This document shows, one piece after another, positions 25,344 through 33,931 of a DNA stretch of 64,000 bases; position 1 is the stretch's first letter; every line of letters starts with the position of its first letter. Made by a program: the position numbers and the translations under genes. Under the pieces are notes generated by a model that was given only the letters and a program-made list of their open reading frames with translations, was not told the origin of the DNA and made no database searches. Source of the DNA: KBS-96 sp964247975 (GTDB lineage: Bacteria > Acidobacteriota > Terriglobia > Bryobacterales > Bryobacteraceae); contig CAXTWH010000028.1 of assembly GCA_964247975.1 (NCBI GenBank), positions 1 through 64,000 of the forward strand, in the 5' to 3' direction.

Positions 25344-27068
25344 ATGTCCACACTTCTTTCCGGCGCGAAAATTCTTTTGGAATGCCTTGTACGTGAAAAC
25401 GTAGAAATCATCTTCGGGTATCCCGGCGGAGTTACCCTGCCGCTCTATGATGCGCTTTACGATCACTCCATCCGCCACATCCTGGTTCGCCATGAACAAA
25501 ACGCGGCGTTCGCAGCGCAAGGTTATTCGCGCGCTACAGGGCGGGTAGGCGTTTGTTGCGCTACATCAGGTCCGGGCGCAACCAACCTCGTAACAGGTTT
25601 GGTGGACGCCATGATGGATTCGATTCCGATTGTGGCTTTAACCGGACAAGTCTCAACCAAGCTGATGGGTACCGACGCATTTCAGGAAGCGGACACGTTT
25701 GGCATCACGCGCTCGGCCACTAAACACAACTACCTGGTGAAGAACATCAACGAGTTGCCCCAGATCGTGCATGAAGCGTTCTATATTGCATCGAGCGGCC
25801 GTCCCGGTCCGGTGCTGATTGATATTGCCAAGGACGTGTTTCAAGGCAATGCGCATTACACGCCCGTTTCCGAAATTCATCTACCGGGTTACAAGGTTTA
25901 CAGCGAAGGCCACGGCGGCCAGATTCGCCGCGCTGCGCAGATGATGTGGGAAGCGGAACGGCCTTACTTCTACGCTGGGGGCGGCGTGATTGCCGCCAAT
26001 GCCAGCAATGAACTGCGCCAGTTAGTGGAAGCTTTGGACGCGCCGGCGGTTTGCACCTTGATGGGCTTGGGAGCACTGCCGACCGAGCATCCGAACTTCA
26101 TCAGTATGCCCGGTATGCACGGAAGCTACACAGCAAACATGGGAATGCAGCGGGCTGACCTGCTGATTGCTCTCGGCGTGCGCTTCGACGATCGTGTTAC
26201 GGGCCGTTTGGCTGCTTTTGCCCCGCACGCTAAAATCATTCACGTCGACATTGATCCTTCCGAAATCAGCAAAAATCGCTTGGCGGATCTGCCGATTGTG
26301 GGCGATCTGAAGCGTGTTCTCCCGAAGCTTACCGCCGAACTGAAAGAGCTTGAGCCGACCATGCGGAAAAGGAATTCCGAAGCGCGCCAAGCCTGGTGGA
26401 AACAGATTCGCTCCTGGAAAGAACAGCATCCGCTGGTACCGCAGATGTCGCCTGACGAGATTAAGCCGCAGCACCTGATGGCGGAGATTGACCGGATTTC
26501 CGGCGGCAACGCAATTGTTTGTACTGATGTGGGCCAGCATCAGATGTGGTCCGCGCAGTTGATTCGCTACAACAACCCGCGGCTCTGGATCAATTCCGGC
26601 GGTTTGGGTTCAATGGGCTTTGGCCTTCCTGCCGCGATCGGAGCGCAGTTTGCTTGTCCTGATCAGTTGGTATTTGCCATTGTGGGTGATGGCGGCTTCC
26701 AGATGTCATTGCCGGAATTGGCGACCATTGTGAATCATTCGCTGCCTATCAAAATCGTTGTGATGAACAACGGCTACCTGGGCATGGTGCGCCAATGGCA
26801 GACCATGTTCCACAACAATCGTTTAAGCCAGGTGGAACTCAGCTCCTTCCCGGATGTGGAAAAATTAGCCGGCGCTTATGGCTTTAAAGGCCGCACGGTG
26901 GACAAAGTAGAAGAAATGCCGCGTGCTTTGGAAGATGCTGTTCGCGAGCCGGGACCATTTCTTCTGAACGTAAAAGTATCTCCCACTGAAAATGTTTATC
27001 CGATGGTTCCAGCCGGCGGCGCGCTCGATGAAATGCTGCTTCGCCCGCCGCAGCCGGTGGAAGTGTAG
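25344..27068 (+). CDS. ilvB: Acetolactate synthase large subunit
   Basis: IlvB uses thiamine diphosphate to make acetolactate or acetohydroxybutyrate, the first common step to valine, leucine and isoleucine. The 574-residue protein has the catalytic Glu51 in VRHEQNAAFAAQGYSR, CCATSGPGATNL, the DAFQEADTFGITRSATKHNY stretch typical of anabolic enzymes, and the TPP/Mg motif GDGGFQMSLPELATIVNHS with NN. FAD-binding residues of the AHAS type are plausible in the central domain. It is the first gene of ilvBNC, preceded by an attenuator-like leader and followed after 12 bases by the regulatory subunit gene. Confidence 0.97.
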   Translation: MSTLLSGAKILLECLVRENVEIIFGYPGGVTLPLYDALYDHSIRHILVRHEQNAAFAAQGYSRATGRVGVCCATSGPGATNLVTGLVDAMMDSIPIVALTGQVSTKLMGTDAFQEADTFGITRSATKHNYLVKNINELPQIVHEAFYIASSGRPGPVLIDIAKDVFQGNAHYTPVSEIHLPGYKVYSEGHGGQIRRAAQMMWEAERPYFYAGGGVIAANASNELRQLVEALDAPAVCTLMGLGALPTEHPNFISMPGMHGSYTANMGMQRADLLIALGVRFDDRVTGRLAAFAPHAKIIHVDIDPSEISKNRLADLPIVGDLKRVLPKLTAELKELEPTMRKRNSEARQAWWKQIRSWKEQHPLVPQMSPDEIKPQHLMAEIDRISGGNAIVCTDVGQHQMWSAQLIRYNNPRLWINSGGLGSMGFGLPAAIGAQFACPDQLVFAIVGDGGFQMSLPELATIVNHSLPIKIVVMNNGYLGMVRQWQTMFHNNRLSQVELSSFPDVEKLAGAYGFKGRTVDKVEEMPRALEDAVREPGPFLLNVKVSPTENVYPMVPAGGALDEMLLRPPQPVEV

Positions 27069-27080
27069 GAGAACGCATCC

Positions 27081-27629
27081 ATGCAACAGGTGATTTCTCT
27101 TCTGCTCGAAAACAAACCCGGCGCGCTGATGCGCGTCACCGGCTTAATTGGCCAGCGCGGATATAACATCGAAAGCTTAACCGTCGCCCGAACGCTTGAT
27201 GAAAGTCTTTCGCGCATGACCATCACGGTGGACGTGGAACCGAATATCCGCGCTCAGGTCATCAAGCAGATGAACAAGCTGATCAACGTTCTACAAGCTG
27301 CTGACGTGACTGATGCTGCGGCGGTCAATCGTGAAATGGTACTGCTGCGGGTGCGCGCGCTTCAGCAGAATCGTTCTTCTATCTTGAAAGAAGCTGAGAT
27401 TTTCCAGGCCCGGGTAGTGGACTCCACTGTGGAAGGTTTTGCTCTGGAAGCTACCGGCGACCCCGAAAAGCTCGACGAATTCATCAACGTGATGCGGAGC
27501 TACGGCGAAATTGAAGTCACCCGTTCCGGCATTGTTTCGATGTCGCTGGAAAACAAGAAACTTCGTTTGTCGCCGCCCATTTCAACCGGAGCCTCGCAGG
27601 AAGAATACGCGCTGGAAGCAGCGGAATAA
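27081..27629 (+). CDS. ilvN: Acetolactate synthase small (regulatory) subunit
   Basis: The 182-residue protein begins with an ACT domain (VISLLLENKPGALMRVTGLI, GYNIESLTV) that binds valine for feedback inhibition. A second domain, common in the IlvH-type small subunits, contains ILKEAEIFQARVVDSTVEGF and FINVMRSYGEIEVTRSGIVS. It binds IlvB to stimulate and regulate it. Length matches IlvH-type subunits. It is followed after 9 bases by ilvC, whose start is preceded by AGGA, so the three genes form one operon. Confidence 0.96.
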   Translation: MQQVISLLLENKPGALMRVTGLIGQRGYNIESLTVARTLDESLSRMTITVDVEPNIRAQVIKQMNKLINVLQAADVTDAAAVNREMVLLRVRALQQNRSSILKEAEIFQARVVDSTVEGFALEATGDPEKLDEFINVMRSYGEIEVTRSGIVSMSLENKKLRLSPPISTGASQEEYALEAAE

Positions 27630-27638
27630 AAGGATTTT

Positions 27639-28673
27639 ATGCCAAGACGCTTTTATGAAAAGGACGGCAGCCTCGCCCCGCTTGCGGGCAAAACAGTTGC
27701 CATTATCGGCTATGGCAGCCAAGGACATGCTCATGCGCTCAACTTGCGCGACTCCGGCGTGGACGTAATTGTCGGATTGTATGCAGGGAGCAGGAGCGCG
27801 GCTAAAGCCCAGGCTGCTGGTTTAAAAGTCTTGAGCGTAGCCGAAGCTACTAAAACAGCGAACTTCATTATGGTTCTGCTGCCCGACCATGTGCAAGGCG
27901 ATACCTACCGCCAGGACATTGAGCCAAACCTGACCGCAGGCAAAACGCTGATGTTCGCGCACGGCTTCAATATTCATTTTAACGAAATTAAGCCGCCTGC
28001 GAATATTGATGTTTCCATGATCGCGCCGAAAGCGCCGGGACATCGCGTGCGGGAATTGTTTACGGAAGGCGTTGGCGTTCCAGCCTTGGTCGCTATCGCC
28101 CAGGATGCTTCCGGCAAGGCGCTAGAAAATGCTCTTGCTTACGCGCTGGCGCTGGGCTGCTTGAAAGCGGGAGTGATTGAAACGAGTTTCAAAGAAGAAA
28201 CCGAAAGCGATCTGTTCGGCGAACAAGCCGTGCTCTGCGGCGGTGTCAGCGAACTGATTCAAGCCGGTTTTGAAACGCTGGTAAATGCCGGTTATGCGCC
28301 GGAAATCGCCTACTTCGAGTGTCTTCACGAGTTGAAGCTGATTGTGGATCTAATCTACGAAGGCGGTTTAGGCTATATGCGGTATTCCATTTCTGATACC
28401 GCTGAATACGGTGATTACACGCGCGGACCGCGCATCGTCACTGACGAGACGCGCGCCGAAATGAAAAAGATCCTCAACGAGATTCAATCCGGCGAGTTTG
28501 CGCGAGCCTGGTTGGCCGAAAATCGGAATGGCCGCAAGAACTTTCTCGCGCTTCGCGAAACGGGCAAGGATCGTTCTATCGAAAAAGTAGGCGCGGAACT
28601 TCGTTCCATGATGACCTTTTTGAAAAAGCGCAAAGAAGAAGGCATCCCGCAGGAAGCAACCGCCAGCGCATAA
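27639..28673 (+). CDS. ilvC: Ketol-acid reductoisomerase
   Basis: IlvC rearranges and reduces acetolactate or acetohydroxybutyrate to the dihydroxy acids using NADPH and Mg. The 344-residue protein is a short class I enzyme: the dinucleotide-binding GYGSQGHAHALNLRDSG, the specificity loop VGLYAGSRSAAKAQ (the serines suit NADPH), VLLPDHVQG, MIAPKAPGHRVRE, the metal-binding ETESDLFGEQAVLCGG and ECLHELKLIVDLIYEGG, and a typical C-terminal RSMMTFLKKRK. It ends the ilvBNC operon and is followed by a clear terminator. ilvD, ilvE and leu genes are not in the window. Confidence 0.97.
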   Translation: MPRRFYEKDGSLAPLAGKTVAIIGYGSQGHAHALNLRDSGVDVIVGLYAGSRSAAKAQAAGLKVLSVAEATKTANFIMVLLPDHVQGDTYRQDIEPNLTAGKTLMFAHGFNIHFNEIKPPANIDVSMIAPKAPGHRVRELFTEGVGVPALVAIAQDASGKALENALAYALALGCLKAGVIETSFKEETESDLFGEQAVLCGGVSELIQAGFETLVNAGYAPEIAYFECLHELKLIVDLIYEGGLGYMRYSISDTAEYGDYTRGPRIVTDETRAEMKKILNEIQSGEFARAWLAENRNGRKNFLALRETGKDRSIEKVGAELRSMMTFLKKRKEEGIPQEATASA

Positions 28674-28677
28674 GTTC

Positions 28678-28718
28678 TTGTGAGGCCGCATAGATAACCG
28701 CGGCCTCACAAACTTTTA
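28678..28718 (+). terminator. Intrinsic terminator of ilvBNC
   Basis: TTGTGAGGCCGC (28678-28689) and GCGGCCTCACAA (28700-28711) form a perfect 12-base stem with a 10-base loop, beginning 5 bases after the ilvC stop, followed by the T-rich AACTTTTATT. The T-tract is interrupted, but the stem is strong. Confidence 0.75.
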
Positions 28719-29000
28719 TTAGCTAAGCTGGCTTGAAGTGAACCAGCCTGTATAAGCGGCAAAAACTCCGATCGCAATCAGGTAAAGCACAATCACGATA
28801 CTCAGGTATTTGTTGAGTGTTCCCAACTGTTCAATGCGTTTGCAATGAGATTCATGCAGACTGATTGCCCGCACGTCAGTAGGGTTTGATAAGTGAATAT
28901 TGTGATCTTCGTGGTCGTCAAGAAACTTACGATAAAGAAACGACACGATTAACAGGAGTAGCAGGACTCCGCAGATGGCAAGGTGCATATTGACGTTCAT
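28719..29000 (-). CDS. Small membrane protein with two transmembrane segments
   Basis: Starting at ATG 29000, the 93-residue protein has an N-terminal helix (LAICGVLLLLLIVSFLYRKF), a charged loop rich in His and Asp (LDDHEDHNIHL, ESHCKRIEQLG) and a C-terminal helix (YLSIVIVLYLIAIGVFAAY). AGGAG lies 8 bases before this ATG, which supports it over the longer frame to 29129. No family is recognised. It converges on the ilvC terminator. A 9-base hairpin-forming repeat lies about 130 bases upstream. Confidence 0.65.
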   Translation of the reverse strand: MNVNMHLAICGVLLLLLIVSFLYRKFLDDHEDHNIHLSNPTDVRAISLHESHCKRIEQLGTLNKYLSIVIVLYLIAIGVFAAYTGWFTSSQLS

Positions 29001-29126
29001 TAGGATCGCTCCTTTCTGTTCTTCCGGGAACCGCGATCGACGTCCATTGCTTATACTATTCGCCGGGCGTCTTCGCGGCGACAGCATGACATTCGACTGA
29101 ATAGTACGCCTAACTGGGATAAGTTT

Positions 29127-29149
29127 CAAGTCTTTTAATGAAAGACTTG
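29127..29149. repeat. Perfect 9-bp inverted repeat between two minus-strand genes
   Basis: CAAGTCTTT and AAAGACTTG are separated by TAATG. There is no T-tract after it on either strand, so it is more likely an operator for the 29000 gene or an RNA hairpin than a terminator of the gene ending at 29239. Confidence 0.35.
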
Positions 29150-29238
29150 TAACTTTACTGTGTATTTGGCAAAGTAAGATGAAGGTGAACTGAACAGCGT
29201 CTAACTCAGTATTCCAAATTACTGAATTATAGTGAGTA

Positions 29239-30321
29239 TCACTGAGACATGCTCGATGAAGAACGATAGCGGTTCTTCATCCAAGTAGCGCGAATACTCC
29301 GATTTGCGGGAGTATCAGGAATGCGCGAAATGTCAGGCATAAACACTTCTAAACCTGCTTCGGGTGTTAGATGAGCGTTTCCGTTCACCAACTGCTCTTG
29401 AAAGCGCGTTCCATCAAAATCGAACCACTGATCATTATCGCTATCGACCAACGCCATATCTACCCGATGCATTGTGAACTTGCCGAAGTTGAACGTTCCG
29501 CCCTGCATACTCATGTAATTGCGCCAAGGCTTTGCCGGTTTGCTCGCTTGCGCGCTGCCGTAAGTTTCCACAATCTCGCCTGCGCTGGATAACTGCAGCG
29601 CGGTTAATCTCCCTTTTTTCAGGGGAGGCGGCAGCAGCTTTTCCTGATCCAGGTAAATGTCATTTCCCGCAATTTCCAACCCCTTTGCCGGATTGGAACG
29701 AACCAGATCATCAAGCGTAATGTGAAATGTTTTGAGCAGTCCGCTCATAGGCATTCGCAGAACGTGTAGTTTTTCCGCATGAAGACAGATTTTGCCGTCA
29801 CTGGTTGTGCCTAGGCTGGCCATCATTTCCACATGCAGCGGAATGCCTTTGTGGAGCGTGCCTTTAATTTGCAACCGCTGATTGCGAACTGCAACTGAAA
29901 CTTTCTGTAAGCCTGAGCCGGGCAAAGCTTGTTTATTCAGCAGCACAGTTAACTCGGATAAGTTTACTCGGATCACGCCGGCTTCAATCTGCACAAAATA
30001 AGAAGAACTGTCATCAAAGGAAGGCACATCCTGAGAACGGGTCGGTCGTAATTGTCCGCGCATCCACTGCACGCGCAAGCTCAGGTTGGAAATATCCCGA
30101 AGAATCACGTTACGCATCTCAACATTGGTCGGCTCAGGCTGTGGTTCCGCCGAAATTGGTTTAGATTGTTCAGGATGTAATGTAGTCACCCGTTGCGATT
30201 CTTCAGGATGAAGCTGCTGTTTGACCTGAGTTTGACAAGCTACGAACACGCTAAAGCTGAGCGCCAGAACAAGCGAAGCTCGTTTGCTGGATAAAAGCTT
30301 GCTTACGGTCGTAGCCAGCAT
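29239..30321 (-). CDS. Exported protein of unknown function
   Basis: The 360-residue protein begins with a basic N-terminus and a hydrophobic stretch (SLVLALSFSVFVAC) ending in a Cys, which could be a lipobox (VFVAC) and make it a lipoprotein. A Pro/Glu/Gln-rich linker follows (about residues 35-68) and then a beta-rich domain resembling AsmA/DUF2993-like lipid-binding or scaffold proteins only in general character: GVIRVNLSELTVLLNKQALP and QRLQIKGTLHKGIPLHVEMM. No exact family is recognised. It lies downstream of the receiver protein gene on the same strand, 37 bases apart. Confidence 0.7.
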   Translation of the reverse strand: MLATTVSKLLSSKRASLVLALSFSVFVACQTQVKQQLHPEESQRVTTLHPEQSKPISAEPQPEPTNVEMRNVILRDISNLSLRVQWMRGQLRPTRSQDVPSFDDSSSYFVQIEAGVIRVNLSELTVLLNKQALPGSGLQKVSVAVRNQRLQIKGTLHKGIPLHVEMMASLGTTSDGKICLHAEKLHVLRMPMSGLLKTFHITLDDLVRSNPAKGLEIAGNDIYLDQEKLLPPPLKKGRLTALQLSSAGEIVETYGSAQASKPAKPWRNYMSMQGGTFNFGKFTMHRVDMALVDSDNDQWFDFDGTRFQEQLVNGNAHLTPEAGLEVFMPDISRIPDTPANRSIRATWMKNRYRSSSSMSQ

Positions 30322-30358
30322 GTTAAATCACCGGCCCAATTTTTATCAACTGCCGCTT

Positions 30359-30838
30359 TCACGCTAAATGCTGATTAGTTTTAGGTAAGCGCGCCACTTC
30401 AAACCAGAACGCTTCCAGCAAGGAGCAAACGTGAAAAAAATCATCAATATTTTGGGGCTTCTGAATGTAGCAATTAGCATGGGCTCCGTAAGCTTTCTGC
30501 ACATCCTCGGTCAGCCCTGAAGAAGAAAGAACAATTACCGGAACGCTTCGCGTTTTAGGATGTTCTTTGATAATGGAAAGAACTTCGTGACCATTTCGGC
30601 GCGGCAGGTTCAAATCTAAAATGATCAGATCAGGCAGCGGTTCACGGGAAGAACTGGTCAGCAGTTTCGCAATCGCCTCATCGCCGTCCGAAGCCACCTC
30701 GAGAACATACTGAAGTTCTGTTGTTTTTAGTGCTTCCTGAATCAGCCTTACATCTCCCGGATTATCTTCTACCAGCAAAATACGTACTTTCAAATCCCAC
30801 TGGTTAGACACAGCCGTCTTCTTGCCATTAAAGAACAT
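30359..30838 (-). CDS. Stand-alone receiver domain response regulator (Rcp1-like)
   Basis: The 159-residue protein is a single REC domain without an output domain. Its acidic pocket is in ILLVEDNPGDVRLIQEAL, the phosphorylated Asp is in PDLIILDLNLPRRNGHEVL (about residue 77), the conserved Ser/Thr is in VIVLSSSG, and the Lys is in YIQKP. The long loops fit the Rcp1/CheY-like group that works with phytochrome or hybrid histidine kinases; no kinase is adjacent. Downstream action must be by protein contact. An 11-base perfect inverted repeat lies about 50 bases upstream of its start. Confidence 0.92.
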   Translation of the reverse strand: MFFNGKKTAVSNQWDLKVRILLVEDNPGDVRLIQEALKTTELQYVLEVASDGDEAIAKLLTSSSREPLPDLIILDLNLPRRNGHEVLSIIKEHPKTRSVPVIVLSSSGLTEDVQKAYGAHANCYIQKPQNIDDFFHVCSLLEAFWFEVARLPKTNQHLA

Positions 30839-30889
30839 CCAGATAACCCCTAATCAGGTCCGATGCAGAAATCCACCTTGTGATTTCGA

Positions 30890-30925
30890 CCAAATGTAGA
30901 ACATTGTCGGATTCTCTACATTTGG
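30890..30925. promoter_or_regulatory. 11-bp inverted repeat upstream of the receiver protein gene
   Basis: CCAAATGTAGA (30890-30900) and TCTACATTTGG (30915-30925) are perfect inverted copies with a 14-base spacer; repeat centres are 25 bases apart. It lies 52-87 bases upstream of the minus-strand start at 30838, so it could be an operator or a hairpin in the 5' untranslated RNA. Confidence 0.5.
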
Positions 30926-30982
30926 AAAGTCTGTTGAGGGTGATAGAGGCAGATAGATTGTTTGATTGCTGAAGATCTATGC

Positions 30983-31033
30983 ACAATCGGAGCGAAACGT
31001 AGCCGGGTGGGTGCTAGGTTTCGCTCCGATTGT
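30983..31033. repeat. Perfect 16-bp inverted repeat (long hairpin) after the phosphate transporter
   Basis: ACAATCGGAGCGAAAC (30983-30998) and GTTTCGCTCCGATTGT (31018-31033) pair perfectly around a 19-base loop, starting 11 bases after the stop of the minus-strand pit gene. No T-tract follows on either strand, so it may be a factor-dependent terminator, an RNA-stabilising hairpin, or a mobile repeat. Confidence 0.5.
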
Positions 31034-31043
31034 TAAGCAGTGT

Positions 31044-32657
31044 TTAAGCAGACAAGCTGCGGAAGGCCCAAAATAATAACCCTGACAGAATGATAGAAGC
31101 TGGCAGCGTCAATACCCAAGCAAGCATTAAATTACGGATCGTACCCCATTGCAGGCCAGCGTGATTAGCGGCCATAGTGCCGGCCACTCCGGAGGTGAGA
31201 ACGTGTGTGGTGCTTACGGGCAGTCCGAAACGGTCAGCCGCCAGAATGGTAGCCATCGCAACCAGTTCCGAGGATGCACCCTGCGCATAAGTGAGATGCT
31301 GTTTTCCAATGTGTTCACCCACGGTAATCACAATACGCTTCCAGCCCACCATCGTGCCTAAGCCGAGCGCCAAAGCAACAGCAACCTTCACCCAATCAGG
31401 AATGAATTTGGTGGCCCGATCCAGTTCTTTCTTGTAGTTGAGAAGTGCGGCATTGTCCCCTGCCTGAAAAGCGGGGTCCTTCTTCTTCTCCATCAGTCGC
31501 AGTGTTTCCGTCGACAGATACATGTCGTTGCGAACGTTGGTGGTCAACTGGGTAGGAATCAAGCGCAGCGTTTTGTAAGTGGCGACCTGTTTCTGGACAC
31601 TCTCCACCATCTCGCGGAGGGCTGGAATCGTGGAGGGCAAAAGCTTTTGAGAACTGATGTAGCGCTCCAGTTCATGGCGTGGATCGCTCGTGGCGTTCGC
31701 CCCGGATTGCGTGTAGGTTTTCAAAGTGTTGTCCACTTTTTCGGAAACCGCCACGAAATTCTGAACTTCGCTATACCCTACGGCATGGTTCAAGGCATAA
31801 GCAGTCGGCACGGTGCCAACCAGAATCAGCATAATCAAACCCATACCTTTTTGCCCATCGTTGGAACCGTGGGCAAAACTGACGCCTGTGCAGGTCAGCA
31901 TCAACAATCCGCGAATCCAGAACGGAGGCGGCTCCGTGCCTTTGGGTTCGCTGTAAAGCTTTGGATTCGGCAGCAGTTTTTTGGCGATTAGCAACAGCAG
32001 GCCGGAACAAATAAAGCCAATGATCGGGGAAAACAACAAGCTTTTTCCGACGTTGATCGCTTGGCTCCAGTCTACCCCGCTGGTGCCGGTTCGGTGAGCA
32101 GCCAGAAGCTGGTTCATTAAACCAACGCCGATAATAGAGCCGATCAGAGTATGAGAACTGGAGTTCGGGATGCCGAAATACCAAGTGCCAAGATTCCAGA
32201 TGATCGCAGCGACAAGCAGTGCGAACACCATCGCAAAACCGGCTTTCGAGCCCACTTGGAGAATTAACTCGACCGGCAGCAAAGACACGATCCCGAACGC
32301 GACCGCGCCGCTGGAAGTTAAGACCCCAATAAAATTCCAGATACCGGACCATACTACCGCCAGATGAGGCTCCAGCGTATGTGTATAAATCACGGTAGCT
32401 ACCGCATTAGCGGTGTCGTGAAAACCATTGACAAATTCAAATCCAAGAGCAATTAACAGCGCAATTCCCAACAGAATGAAGGGAAGCGCGGAACTGGAAT
32501 GCACCTGCTCCAGATCGGAAATCAGGTGTGAACCAGAATAAATAGCTCCTATGATTAAAGCAGCGCCAAAAACCAGAGTGCCAATTTTTCCCGGTTTGCG
32601 CGAAATCTTTGAATCAAGTAGTGACCCAGGTGAAGTAGCAGTAGCGGCTGCCGCCAT
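31044..32657 (-). CDS. pit: Pit-family low-affinity inorganic phosphate transporter
   Basis: The protein (537 residues from ATG 32657) is a PHO4/Pit family phosphate (metal-phosphate):H+ symporter in the inner membrane. Its first half has FVNGFHDTANAVATVIYTHT and SGAVAFGIVSLLP, with FGIPNSSSHTLIGSIIG following. A large hydrophilic loop (about residues 290-400) separates this from SFAHGSNDGQKGMGLIMLIL and the final repeat with LPVSTTHVLTSGVAGTMAAN. The duplicated GxHDxAN and STTH-type motifs are diagnostic. A longer frame runs to 32801, but AGAGGA nine bases before 32657 fixes the start. No phoU-type gene is adjacent. Confidence 0.94.
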   Translation of the reverse strand: MAAAATATSPGSLLDSKISRKPGKIGTLVFGAALIIGAIYSGSHLISDLEQVHSSSALPFILLGIALLIALGFEFVNGFHDTANAVATVIYTHTLEPHLAVVWSGIWNFIGVLTSSGAVAFGIVSLLPVELILQVGSKAGFAMVFALLVAAIIWNLGTWYFGIPNSSSHTLIGSIIGVGLMNQLLAAHRTGTSGVDWSQAINVGKSLLFSPIIGFICSGLLLLIAKKLLPNPKLYSEPKGTEPPPFWIRGLLMLTCTGVSFAHGSNDGQKGMGLIMLILVGTVPTAYALNHAVGYSEVQNFVAVSEKVDNTLKTYTQSGANATSDPRHELERYISSQKLLPSTIPALREMVESVQKQVATYKTLRLIPTQLTTNVRNDMYLSTETLRLMEKKKDPAFQAGDNAALLNYKKELDRATKFIPDWVKVAVALALGLGTMVGWKRIVITVGEHIGKQHLTYAQGASSELVAMATILAADRFGLPVSTTHVLTSGVAGTMAANHAGLQWGTIRNLMLAWVLTLPASIILSGLLFWAFRSLSA

Positions 32658-32771
32658 AAAGAAAATTCCTCTTGCTAACCCTAGCAAGCGTTTGTTACAG
32701 AGACGTGAAAAGAGAATACTTGAAGTGCTGGATGTGTTTCCTTTCCGGAAATTTGTTTGAGATGCTGCGTT

Positions 32772-32821
32772 AAAACAAAAATCTCTGTTGGTGAAAAACA
32801 ATGAAGTTCTTCACCAACAGA
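32772..32821 (-). terminator. Intrinsic terminator for the minus-strand gene cluster 34705-32875
   Basis: TCTGTTGGTGAA (32784-32795) and TTCACCAACAGA (32810-32821) form a perfect 12-base stem; read on the minus strand the hairpin is followed by GATTTTTGTTTT. It lies 54 bases after the stop at 32875 and so ends the muramidase/BON-LysM/YidB group and separates it from pit. Confidence 0.7.
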
Positions 32822-32874
32822 TAAATCTGCGGAAGAAATCAATATCAGAAAAGCACGAAAAGTTTTTGGAGACC

Positions 32875-33393
32875 TTACCGATTCTGATACATGTGGGACA
32901 TCATCAAAGCTAAAGCTCCTGCGCCGAGCGTTTTCACAACACCCGGATGTTGCGAATAGAATTGGCTCACCTGATCCACCACTGACGGGTTGTTTTGATG
33001 AGCTTGTTCAGCGAGAGTTTTCACTTCATCAGGGGATATATTCTGAGCCTGCTCAGGAGTAATTTGGTTGCCGCCTTGCAGCAGGTTTGCCAAGCCTCCA
33101 CTCAGCATTCCACCAGAAAGCAGCCCGCCCAAACCGCCGGATGAAGAACCGGCCAACTGGTTGAGCAATCCTGCTCGCTGCTGGCCATTAGACTGCGAAA
33201 ATAGATTCTTGACCATATCTCCGAAAGGCGGAGTCTGGTCGGAGTGAAAAGCCTGAGTCAAGCCCTGAGCCAAGTGGGAAGACGGAGCGGCTTGGGAAAC
33301 TTTCTCAAAATCCTGTTCAGTATTCGCTCCAGGCGTTGAACTATTGCCGCCCGCATACTGTTCAAGAACATTCATAATTCCAGAAAATGCCAT
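32875..33393 (-). CDS. YidB-like (DUF937-type) small protein
   Basis: The 172-residue protein starts MAFSGIMNVLEQYAGGN and has a Gly/Ser-rich centre (AGSSSGGLGGLLSGGMLSGG) flanked by helices. Its C-terminal half carries ITPEQAQNISPDEVKTLAEQ and VDQVSQFYSQHPGVVKTLG. This resembles YidB/DUF937 proteins, small soluble proteins of unknown function that often sit near BON-LysM proteins; the match is by style rather than a firm motif. There is no signal peptide. It starts 11 bases after the end of the BON-LysM gene with AGGAG upstream, and a terminator follows. Confidence 0.65.
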   Translation of the reverse strand: MAFSGIMNVLEQYAGGNSSTPGANTEQDFEKVSQAAPSSHLAQGLTQAFHSDQTPPFGDMVKNLFSQSNGQQRAGLLNQLAGSSSGGLGGLLSGGMLSGGLANLLQGGNQITPEQAQNISPDEVKTLAEQAHQNNPSVVDQVSQFYSQHPGVVKTLGAGALALMMSHMYQNR

Positions 33394-33404
33394 AATTTTT
33401 CTCC

Positions 33405-33830
33405 TTAAGCAGGAATAACCAATTCTTGTCCGACGCGGATCTTGTCCGGGTTTTCCAATTTGTCACGATTCGCTTCGAAGATGTGCTGATACTTGTTGGC
33501 ATCTCCGTAGAAATCTTTCGAAATTTTAGATAAAGTATCGCCCGGCTGCACCGTATAAGTGCGGCTCCCCGAAGAGGCTGCTGGGGCTGGAGCAGCTTGC
33601 GGCTGCGGCAGCGAGGAATCAATTGTCAAATCACAGGTCAAATCGGAATAAGAACTATCAACTGCTTTGATCTGATTCCAGATATCATTCTTGATGGTTT
33701 CGGAAGGTGCGGTGCCCTGTATGAAGAGCTTATTCTGCTGTACATGTAGATGGGTAAGGTGAACACCCTTCTGTTTGATCAATTCCAAAACAGAATTGTA
33801 TTTACTTTTCAATTCTTCTAGTTGGTCCAT
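33405..33830 (-). CDS. BON-LysM domain protein (Kbp/YgaU-like)
   Basis: From ATG 33830 (GGGGA upstream; a longer frame starts at 33881) the protein has 141 residues. The first 75 form a BON-like domain (HLHVQQNKLFIQGTAPSETI, then DLTCDLTID). A Pro/Ala linker and a LysM domain follow (YTVQPGDTLSKISKDFYGD, ending IRVGQELVIPA). This is the layout of Escherichia coli Kbp (YgaU), a cytoplasmic potassium-binding protein. No signal peptide is present, in agreement. It is co-directional with the YidB-like gene (11 bases) and the muramidase-like gene upstream. Confidence 0.88.
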   Translation of the reverse strand: MDQLEELKSKYNSVLELIKQKGVHLTHLHVQQNKLFIQGTAPSETIKNDIWNQIKAVDSSYSDLTCDLTIDSSLPQPQAAPAPAASSGSRTYTVQPGDTLSKISKDFYGDANKYQHIFEANRDKLENPDKIRVGQELVIPA

Positions 33831-33931
33831 ATCGGTTCCCCGCATTCTTGACGCTAACAGGAAGAATTCGTTGCTTGACACTTACAGAGTGACCTGAGCA
33901 ACAGAAAACCGCAGAGACCAGTACAAGCTGC

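Noticed and set aside
25035..25520. Minus-strand frame of 161 residues over the ilv leader
   Set aside because: It overlaps ilvB antisense and the leader/terminator; no family or start signal was found, and the leader reading on the other strand explains the region.
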